DNA from: Oscillibacter sp.
GTDB lineage: Bacteria; Bacillota; Clostridia; Oscillospirales; Oscillospiraceae
Direction: 5' to 3'
Length of the DNA stretch: 46,540 nt
Assembly: GCA_017482345.1 (NCBI GenBank)
Contig: JAFUNB010000015.1
Location: forward strand, 1-46,540
Shown: positions 31,876-37,868 of the stretch, one piece after another
Numbering within the stretch: position 1 is the first letter of the stretch
Layout of the letters: each line of letters opens with the position of its first letter
Notes under the pieces: model-generated
What the model saw: the letters and a program-made list of their open reading frames with translations, nothing else
Databases searched by the model: none
Told to the model about the DNA's origin: nothing
Program-made: the position numbers and the translations under genes

Positions 31876-31899
31876 CGTTTATCTCATTTGAGTATCACG
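31876..31899. promoter_or_regulatory. ModE-like operator B at the moaA promoter
   Basis: Arms CGTTTATCT (31876-31884) and AGTATCACG (31891-31899) around CATTTG. It matches site C at modA in 21 of 24 positions. It lies between the expected transcription start and the ribosome binding site, fitting a roadblock or start-site repressor. Confidence 0.7.
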
Positions 31900-31915
31900 G
31901 TAAAGGAGGCCCGCC

Positions 31916-32860
31916 ATGCTGGATCAATGCGGAAGAACCATTGACTATCTGCGTCTTTCGGTAACAGATCTGTGCAATTACCGCTGCCAGTACTGTATGC
32001 CCGCAGACGGCGTGGTCAAGCGCCCCCATACCGAGATCCTGACTCTTGAGGAGTTGGTTGAGATCTCCGAAGCCTGCATTGCCTGCGGTGTAAAGAAAAT
32101 CCGCTTGACAGGAGGAGAACCTCTGGTACGCCGGGGCATCGTGGATTTGTGCCGGCAGCTGCGTCAGCTGCCCGGTCTGGAGGAGCTGTGTATCACCACA
32201 AACGGCGCTCTGCTGCCCCAACTGGCCCAGCCTTTGCGGGACGCCGGCGTGGACCGGCTGAACATCAGCATGGACACCCTGCGGCCTGACCGCTTCGCCT
32301 CCATCACCCGCCTCGGCTCTCTGGAGACCGTGCAGCGGGGCATCGAGGCCGCTCAGAAGGCCGGCTTTGACCGACTGAAATTTGACGCCGTACTCATCGG
32401 CGGCTTCAACGACGATGAGATCGGCGATTTTCTGGAGCTGACCCGGACGCACCCCTGGGAGATCCGCTTCATCGAGCTGATGGCCATGGGCCCCTGCGCC
32501 GCGTGGGACAAATCCTGCTTTATCTCTGCGGATACTGTGCTGGAAAGGTATTCTGCTTTACAGCAAATCGAGTCTCAGGGCGTGGCCCGGCGGTATCGTT
32601 TGCCCGGCGCCGCGGGCACCATCGGACTCATCTCCCCCGTCAGCCACGAGTTCTGCAGCCAGTGCAGCCGCATCCGCGTGACGGCGGACGGCAAGCTGAA
32701 GGGCTGTCTCCACGCACGGGAGGAGATCTCCCTGCGGGGCCTGCACGGGCAGGCGCTGCAGGACGCCATCTGCCAGGGTATTTTGCAAAAGCCCAAAAAG
32801 CACCATCTGGCCGAACGCCCCAGCGACACCCCCCGCAACATGAATGAGATTGGAGGCTGA
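31916..32860 (+). CDS. moaA: GTP 3',8-cyclase
   Basis: 314 residues. It is a radical SAM enzyme that, with MoaC, turns GTP into cyclic pyranopterin monophosphate, the first step of molybdopterin synthesis. The N-terminal cluster is C20-x3-C24-x2-C27 ([14 protein letters not shown]). LTGGEPLVR and the C-terminal second cluster [20 protein letters not shown] bind the substrate. The C-terminal GG tail is absent, as the protein ends EIGG after a Lys/Arg-rich stretch, so it is in fact present as the last two residues. AAAGGAGG precedes the ATG. First of the moaA-moaC-MoeA-like set, under operator B. Confidence 0.97.
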   Translation: MLDQCGRTIDYLRLSVTDLCNYRCQYCMPADGVVKRPHTEILTLEELVEISEACIACGVKKIRLTGGEPLVRRGIVDLCRQLRQLPGLEELCITTNGALLPQLAQPLRDAGVDRLNISMDTLRPDRFASITRLGSLETVQRGIEAAQKAGFDRLKFDAVLIGGFNDDEIGDFLELTRTHPWEIRFIELMAMGPCAAWDKSCFISADTVLERYSALQQIESQGVARRYRLPGAAGTIGLISPVSHEFCSQCSRIRVTADGKLKGCLHAREEISLRGLHGQALQDAICQGILQKPKKHHLAERPSDTPRNMNEIGG

Positions 32861-32861
32861 C

Positions 32862-33341
32862 ATGGACGGTTTGACTCACTTCAATGAACAGGGCCGGGCC
32901 CGCATGGTGGATGTGACGGAAAAGGCCGTCACCCAGCGGACGGCCATTGCCGCCGGCGAGATCCATATGGCGCCGGAAACCATGGAGCGCATCAAGGCCG
33001 GCACCATGAAAAAGGGCGACGTGCTGGCTGTGGCCCAGGTGGCCGGTATTCAGGCCGCCAAGCACAACTGGGAGCTGATCCCCATGTGTCATCCCCTGCC
33101 CCTCACCGGCATCGACATCGCCTTCTCCCTGTCTGACGAGCCCTGCATGGTAGAGATCCGCGCCACCGTGTCCTGCACCGGCGTCACCGGCGTGGAGATG
33201 GAGGCGCTGACCGCGGTTTCCGTGGCGGCACTGACCATCTACGACATGTGCAAGGCCGTGCAGAAGGATATGCAGATCACCAACATCCGCCTGCTGGAAA
33301 AGCTGGGCGGCAAGAGCGGGCACTACATCGCCCAGGACTAA
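32862..33341 (+). CDS. moaC: Cyclic pyranopterin monophosphate synthase
   Basis: 159 residues, the usual length. It contains [47 protein letters not shown] and [29 protein letters not shown], which carry the active-site residues of MoaC. It completes cPMP formation after MoaA. ATG 32862 lies one base after the moaA stop with GGAGG ahead, so the two are coupled; an upstream in-frame ATG inside moaA is not needed. Confidence 0.97.
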   Translation: MDGLTHFNEQGRARMVDVTEKAVTQRTAIAAGEIHMAPETMERIKAGTMKKGDVLAVAQVAGIQAAKHNWELIPMCHPLPLTGIDIAFSLSDEPCMVEIRATVSCTGVTGVEMEALTAVSVAALTIYDMCKAVQKDMQITNIRLLEKLGGKSGHYIAQD

Positions 33342-33356
33342 CCATCGAGGTGGCTT

Positions 33357-34376
33357 ATGAAACTGATTCAGACTGTAGACGCCGTTGGCCACGTTCTGTG
33401 CCACGATATGACTCAGATCATCCGGGGCGAGTATAAGGACGCCCGCTTCCGCAAGGGCCATGTGGTCCGCGAGGAGGATATCCCCGTCCTGCTCTCCATG
33501 GGTAAGGAGCACCTGTATGTCTGGGAGATGAACTCCAACATGGTGCATGAAAACGACGCCGCTGAGCGGCTGTATCCCCTGTGCGCCAATGAAAACATGG
33601 AGCGCAGCCAGGTGAAGGAGGGCAAGATCGAACTGACCGCCGCCTGCGACGGTCTGTTCCGCGTCAACTCCCAGCGGCTCATCGCTGTCAACACCGTGGA
33701 TGACATCATGATCGCCACCCGCCACGGCAACACCGCCGTCCGCAAGGGCGACAAGCTGGCCGGTATGCGGGTCATTCCCCTCATCATCGAGGAGGAAAAG
33801 CTGGCCGCCGCCGAGGCTGCCGCAGGCGATACTCCCCTGCTGGAGCTGCTGCCCTATGTGAAGAAGACCGCCGCCATCGTGGCCACCGGCAGCGAGGTGA
33901 AGAAGGGCCTCATCAAGGACACCTTCACCCCCGTTGTGAAAGACAAGCTGGCCGCCTACGGCATCGAGACCATCTCCATCACCTATTCCGGTGACGGTGT
34001 GGAAAACGTGGCCGCGGCCATCGCCGAGGCCCGCAAGACCGGCGCGGACATCGTGCTGTGCACCGGCGGTATGAGCGTGGACCCCGATGACAACACCCCC
34101 GGCGGCATCAAGGCCTCCGGCGCCCGCATCGTCACCTACGGTGCCCCCGTCCTGCCCGGCGCCATGTTCCTGCTGGGCTACTATGAGGACGGCACCGCGG
34201 TCATGGGTCTCCCCGGCTGCGTCATGTATGCCGGCGCCACCATCTTCGACCTGGTGCTGCCCCGTGTGGCTGCCGGCGTTGAGGTGAACAAGGCCGATCT
34301 GGTGGGTTACGGCGAGGGCGGACTGTGCCTTGGCTGCAAGCCCTGCCACTGGCCCAACTGCCCCTTCGGCAAATAA
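33357..34376 (+). CDS. MoeA-like molybdopterin-binding protein with C-terminal Cys motif
   Basis: 339 residues, shorter than MoeA (about 400). The middle and C-terminal part (about 165-315) is a MoCF-biosynthesis/MogA-like fold: AAIVATGSEVKKG, LCTGGMSVDPDDNTP and GLPGCVMYAGATIFDLVLPRVAAG. The N-terminal part (1-160) lacks the typical MoeA domain I-II pattern. The extreme C-terminus has four Cys in CLGCKPCHWPNCPFGK, suitable for metal or Fe-S binding. Proteins of this type are annotated as molybdopterin-binding in Clostridia. Role inferred: molybdenum insertion or holding the cofactor, perhaps for the selenium-dependent hydroxylases. It starts 15 bases after moaC. Confidence 0.88.
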   Translation: MKLIQTVDAVGHVLCHDMTQIIRGEYKDARFRKGHVVREEDIPVLLSMGKEHLYVWEMNSNMVHENDAAERLYPLCANENMERSQVKEGKIELTAACDGLFRVNSQRLIAVNTVDDIMIATRHGNTAVRKGDKLAGMRVIPLIIEEEKLAAAEAAAGDTPLLELLPYVKKTAAIVATGSEVKKGLIKDTFTPVVKDKLAAYGIETISITYSGDGVENVAAAIAEARKTGADIVLCTGGMSVDPDDNTPGGIKASGARIVTYGAPVLPGAMFLLGYYEDGTAVMGLPGCVMYAGATIFDLVLPRVAAGVEVNKADLVGYGEGGLCLGCKPCHWPNCPFGK

Positions 34377-34377
34377 C

Positions 34378-34413
34378 CAAAAGCGCGCCGGAGCTTACCG
34401 GCGCCGCTTTTCG
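34378..34413 (+). terminator. Terminator between the MoeA-like gene and modA
   Basis: A hairpin with a 7-bp upper stem (34385-34391 with 34398-34404, 6-nt loop) and a lower A/T stem across one bulge, ending in TTTT. modA follows with its own promoter. Confidence 0.7.
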
Positions 34414-34418
34414 GCAAC

Positions 34419-34442
34419 CGTTATTCTCGTTTGAGTATCACG
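34419..34442. promoter_or_regulatory. ModE-like operator C at the modA promoter
   Basis: Arms CGTTATTCT (34419-34427) and AGTATCACG (34434-34442) around CGTTTG. It matches operator B in 21 of 24 positions and shares its whole left arm with operator A. It ends 11 bases upstream of the -35. Confidence 0.7.
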
Positions 34443-34453
34443 TTGCATTTTCC

Positions 34454-34482
34454 TTGCGGAATCTACATAAATCAGCTATGAT
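34454..34482 (+). promoter_or_regulatory. Promoter of modABC-mogA
   Basis: -35 TTGCGG (34454-34459), 17-bp spacer, -10 TATGAT (34477-34482), 20 bases ahead of modA. Confidence 0.65.
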
Positions 34483-34502
34483 AAATGAAAGGAATGTGTT
34501 GT

Positions 34503-35345
34503 ATGAAAAGGTATTTGTCTCTCCTGCTGGCCCTGTGCCTGGCTCTGACCCTGACCGCCTGCGGCGGCAAGAAGGCTGCCCCCGCAGAAAAAGAGGAAGC
34601 TGCCGAACCCGTTGAAATCACCGTGTTCGCCGCCGCCTCCATGCAGGAGTCCCTGAACGCCGCCATCGAGGGCTACAAGGCCGTGGCGCCCAACGTCACC
34701 GTGGTCACCACCTATGATTCCTCCGGCACCCTGAAGACCCAGATCCAGGAGGGCGCTCCCTGCGACCTGTTCATCTCCGCCGCTCCCAAGCAGATGAACG
34801 CGCTGGACGGCTCCCTGAAGGGCGACGCCGACAAGAATCCCGACGGTCTGGACTTCGTGGTGGAGGGCACCCGTTTGAACCTGCTGGAGAACAAGGTGAC
34901 GCTGTCCGTGCCCGAGGGCAACCCCGCCGGCATCGAGAGCTTCGACCAGCTGGCAGAGCTGCTGCTGGGCGGCGACGTGATGCTGGCCATGGGCAACAGC
35001 GACGTGCCTGTGGGCCAGTACACCCAGAAGATCTTCACCTACTACGGCATCGACGAGGCTGCCATCGCCCACAAGCTGACCTACGGCTCCAACGTGAAGG
35101 AGGTCACCACCCAGGTCTCCGAGGCTGCTGTGGACTGCGGCATCATCTACGGCACTGACGCCTTCTCCGCCGGCCTGACGGTGGTGGACAGCGCCACCGC
35201 CGAGATGTGCGGCCAGGTCATCTATCCCGCCGCCGTCATCAACAGCGGCGAGCAGAGCGAGGCCGCCCAGGAATTCCTCGCCTATCTGCAGACTCCCGAG
35301 GCCCTGGCCTGCTTTGAGGCTGTGGGCTTCTCCCCCATGGTTTGA
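34503..35345 (+). CDS. modA: Molybdate-binding lipoprotein ModA
   Basis: 280 residues from ATG 34503 (GAAAGGA ahead). A lipoprotein signal ends in LTLTAC, then a Lys/Glu linker and the periplasmic-binding fold: VFAAASMQESLNAAI, YDSSGTLKTQI, GAPCDLFISAAPKQMNAL and DCGIIYGTDAF. These are the ModA oxyanion-binding segments (AAASM, SSGTL). It captures molybdate (or tungstate) at the cell surface for ModBC. Its own promoter and an operator upstream point to control by molybdenum. A hairpin separates it from modB. Confidence 0.96.
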   Translation: MKRYLSLLLALCLALTLTACGGKKAAPAEKEEAAEPVEITVFAAASMQESLNAAIEGYKAVAPNVTVVTTYDSSGTLKTQIQEGAPCDLFISAAPKQMNALDGSLKGDADKNPDGLDFVVEGTRLNLLENKVTLSVPEGNPAGIESFDQLAELLLGGDVMLAMGNSDVPVGQYTQKIFTYYGIDEAAIAHKLTYGSNVKEVTTQVSEAAVDCGIIYGTDAFSAGLTVVDSATAEMCGQVIYPAAVINSGEQSEAAQEFLAYLQTPEALACFEAVGFSPMV

Positions 35346-35353
35346 TCTTTCGC

Positions 35354-35395
35354 GGGTGCGTGCCTGTTCAGGCGCGCACCCATTCCCCCTTTTGT
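35354..35395 (+). terminator. Hairpin between modA and modB
   Basis: A 12-bp stem with one wobble (35354-35365 with 35370-35381), 4-nt loop, followed by ATTCCCCCTTTT. The tail is weak, so it probably lets some transcription pass and keeps binding protein above permease level, or protects the modA mRNA end. Confidence 0.6.
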
Positions 35396-35408
35396 GAGGT
35401 GAGCACCT

Positions 35409-36074
35409 TTGGACTGGTATCCCCTTTTGAACTCCCTGCGGATCGCCGCCATCTCCACGGCGGCAGTCTTCTTCCTGGGCATTTTTGCCGCCCATTATAT
35501 CGCAAAGCTGCCCCGGCTGGTGAAGGGCGTGCTGGACGTGGTGCTGACGCTGCCGCTGGTGCTGCCGCCCACGGTGGTGGGCTGGCTGCTGCTGGTGCTG
35601 CTGGGCCCCAAGCACCCCATCGGCGCGTGGGTGCTGGACACCTTCGGCGTGCGGCTGACCATGAACTGGTGGTCCGCCATCTTCGCCACCATCGTGGTGG
35701 CCTTCCCCCTCATGTACCGCACCGCCCGCGGCGCCTTCGAGAGCTTCGACCAGAATCTGGCGGACGCCGGCCGCACGCTGGGCCGGTCTGAAACCTGGAT
35801 TTTCTGGCGGGTGCAGATGCCCGTTTGCAAGCAGGGCATCCTGGCCGGCACAGTGCTGGCCTTTGCCCGGGCGCTGGGTGAATACGGCGCCACCAGCATG
35901 GTCGCCGGCTACACCCCCGGCCGCACCGCCACCATCTCCACCACCGTCTATCAGCTCTGGCGCACCAACGACGATATCGGCGCTCTGAAATGGGTGCTGG
36001 TGAACATCGCCATCTCCGCGGTGTTTTTGCTGGCAGTGAACCTGCTGGAGAGCCGGAAAGGAGGCCGCCGATGA
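35409..36074 (+). CDS. modB: Molybdate ABC transporter permease ModB, TTG start
   Basis: 221 residues with five to six membrane segments. The permease motif that docks the ATPase is visible (NLADAGRTLGRSETWIFWRVQMP), and so is the ModB signature ARALGEYGATSMVAGYTPGRT. The start is TTG 35409 (LDWYPLLNSLRIAAIST), with GAGGTGA ahead; no ATG is available. It passes molybdate from ModA through the membrane. Its stop overlaps the modC ATG (ATGA). Confidence 0.96.
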   Translation: MDWYPLLNSLRIAAISTAAVFFLGIFAAHYIAKLPRLVKGVLDVVLTLPLVLPPTVVGWLLLVLLGPKHPIGAWVLDTFGVRLTMNWWSAIFATIVVAFPLMYRTARGAFESFDQNLADAGRTLGRSETWIFWRVQMPVCKQGILAGTVLAFARALGEYGATSMVAGYTPGRTATISTTVYQLWRTNDDIGALKWVLVNIAISAVFLLAVNLLESRKGGRR

Positions 36075-37114
36075 GCCTCACCGTCCGAATCAAAAAGCAG
36101 CTGGGCGACTTCTGTCTGGAGGCGGACTTCACCGCCGAACAGGAGACGCTGGCCCTGCTGGGCGCCTCCGGCTGCGGCAAGAGCGTCACGCTGAAATGCA
36201 TCGCCGGTATCCTGCAGCCCGACGAGGGCCTTATCCAGCTGGATGGGCAGACCCTCTACGACAGTGCCGCCGGCGTCTGCCTGCCGCCCCAGAAGCGGGG
36301 CGTGGGCTATCTGTTCCAAAACTACGCCCTCTTCCCCAACATGACCGTCCGGCAGAACATCGCCGCGGCGGTGACGGACAAGAGCCGCCGCCGGGCCGTG
36401 GCGGAGGAAAAGCTGCGGCAGTTCCAGCTGGAACCTCTGGCGGACCTGAAGCCCGCCCAGCTCTCCGGCGGCCAGCAGCAGCGCACCGCGCTGGCCCGTA
36501 TTCTGGCCTCGGAGCCCCGGGCCATTCTGCTGGACGAGCCCTTCTCCGCGCTGGACAGCTATCTGAAATACCAGATGGAGCTGGAGCTGACGGAGATGCT
36601 GGAGCGCTTCTCCGGCCCCATCCTCTTCGTCACCCACGATCAGGGCGAGGTATTCCGGGCCTGCCGGCGGGTGTGCGTCATGGATCAGGGCCGGACCCAG
36701 GGCGTCCTCACCCTCCGGGAGCTGTTCCACGCGCCGGGCACCCAGGCGGCCGCCCGCCTGTCCGGCTGCAAAAACCTCGCCGACGCCGTGCCGCAGGGCA
36801 CGAAGGCAGTGCTGCCCCAGTGGGGTCTGACCCTGGAATGTGACCGCCCTGTGCCTGCGGATATCCGCTGCGCGGGCATCCGTGCCGACCTGATCTCCCC
36901 CCACCCCCAGGAGGGCGCCAACGCCGTCCCCTGCACGGTGCAGCGGGTCATTCAGGACGTGTTCACCACCATCGTCCTCCTTCGTCCGGAGGGCGCCGCG
37001 GTCGATGCGCCGCCTCTGCGGATGGAAGTCGACCGGGATGCGCGGCAGACTGTGGAAAATGGCAGCCGCCTGACCGTATTCATTCAGTCCAGAGACATTC
37101 TGCTTTTGAAATAA
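36071..37114 (+). CDS. modC: Molybdate ABC transporter ATP-binding protein ModC
   Basis: 347 residues from ATG 36071, overlapping the modB stop; a longer frame upstream lies inside modB. Walker A is GASGCGKS (about 34-41), the Q-loop [11 protein letters not shown], signature [15 protein letters not shown], Walker [13 protein letters not shown], and the switch His is in VTHDQGE. A C-terminal regulatory part (about 230-347) has the MOP/TOBE-like form found in ModC. It powers molybdate import. mogA follows by 11 bases. Confidence 0.95.
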   Translation: MSLTVRIKKQLGDFCLEADFTAEQETLALLGASGCGKSVTLKCIAGILQPDEGLIQLDGQTLYDSAAGVCLPPQKRGVGYLFQNYALFPNMTVRQNIAAAVTDKSRRRAVAEEKLRQFQLEPLADLKPAQLSGGQQQRTALARILASEPRAILLDEPFSALDSYLKYQMELELTEMLERFSGPILFVTHDQGEVFRACRRVCVMDQGRTQGVLTLRELFHAPGTQAAARLSGCKNLADAVPQGTKAVLPQWGLTLECDRPVPADIRCAGIRADLISPHPQEGANAVPCTVQRVIQDVFTTIVLLRPEGAAVDAPPLRMEVDRDARQTVENGSRLTVFIQSRDILLLK

Positions 37115-37125
37115 GGAGGAACCCC

Positions 37126-37623
37126 ATGTATCGTGCAGCAGTTTTGACCGTCAGTGACCGCAGCTTCCGGGGCGAGCGGCCTGACGCAGGCGGCCCCCTG
37201 ATCGCCCAGATGTTGCGGGACGCCGGATATGACGTGGTGCTCACCGCCATCGTGCCGGATGAGCAGGCGGAGATTGAGGCATTTCTGGCAGATGCGGCGG
37301 ACCGCCGTGTTGCGGAGCTGATCGTCACCACCGGCGGCACCGGCTTCGCCCCCCGGGACGTGACGCCGGAGGCCACCATGGCCGTGTGCCAGCGGATGAC
37401 GCCGGGCATCCCCGAGGCCATGCGCTATGCCTCTATGCAGGTGACGAACCGGGCCATGCTCTCCCGCTCTCAGGCGGGCATCCGGGAGCGGAGCCTCATC
37501 ATCAACCGCCCCGGCTCCCCCAAGGCCGCAAAGGAGAATCTGGAGGCCGTCCTCCCCGCTCTGGCCCATGGACTGGAGATGCTGGCCGGCGGTCCGGCCG
37601 ACTGCGCCAGCCTGACCAACTGA
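37126..37623 (+). CDS. mogA: Molybdopterin adenylyltransferase (MogA/MoaB family)
   Basis: 165 residues, one MoCF-biosynthesis domain: AAVLTVSDRSFRGERPDAGGPLI, VTTGGTGFAPRDVTPEAT and INRPGSPKAAKENLEAVLPAL. These carry the molybdopterin-binding TGGTG and Asp residues. It adenylates molybdopterin before molybdenum insertion. AAGGAGG precedes the ATG, 11 bases after modC, so uptake and insertion genes are one transcript. The MogA/MoaB split cannot be made surely from sequence. Confidence 0.94.
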   Translation: MYRAAVLTVSDRSFRGERPDAGGPLIAQMLRDAGYDVVLTAIVPDEQAEIEAFLADAADRRVAELIVTTGGTGFAPRDVTPEATMAVCQRMTPGIPEAMRYASMQVTNRAMLSRSQAGIRERSLIINRPGSPKAAKENLEAVLPALAHGLEMLAGGPADCASLTN

Positions 37624-37631
37624 TATACCTG

Positions 37632-37657
37632 TCGAAAAACCTGCGGGTTTTCCGACA
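37632..37657. repeat. Hairpin after mogA
   Basis: An inverted repeat of 11 positions with one mismatch (37632-37641 region with 37646-37657, 4-nt loop TGCG), not followed by a T run on the plus strand. It may be a weak end structure of the mod transcript. Confidence 0.5.
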
Positions 37658-37820
37658 AAAGGGGCTGCAGAGCGCCGCATCGCACTCGTTGTTCGCTTAC
37701 AGCGACCAGCTCGCACGTTTGCGCTCTGAGAAGCATTTTCGTCCACGTACACGCCGCGGCCGAAAATAATACAACTTTCTTTGCCGCTTATGCGGCAAAC
37801 TCTGCGAGGCTTCTTTACCA
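37658..37820. other. Non-coding stretch, possible dispersed repeat
   Basis: Between mogA and the PBP1A terminator. It shows no supported gene, but on the plus strand reads as a short peptide of the kind SAASHSLFAYSDQLARLRSEKHFRPRTRRGRK. I recall peptides like this annotated many times in Clostridia genomes, which would fit a dispersed intergenic repeat. Only one copy is in this window. Confidence 0.35.
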
Positions 37821-37824
37821 AACA

Positions 37825-37860
37825 AAAAAGACCAACGTTCCAAAGAACGTTGGTCTTTTT
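37825..37860. terminator. Bidirectional terminator
   Basis: A 16-bp perfect stem (37825-37840 with 37845-37860), 4-nt loop, with A and T runs at both ends. It ends the PBP1A gene and could end the mod transcript. Confidence 0.93.
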
Positions 37861-37868
37861 GCTTGGGG

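Noticed and set aside
31741-31915. Molybdenum cofactor riboswitch between yqeC and moaA
   Set aside because: Only about 45 bases lie between the moaA start site and the start codon, too short for that riboswitch; the palindromic DNA site explains the conserved bases better.
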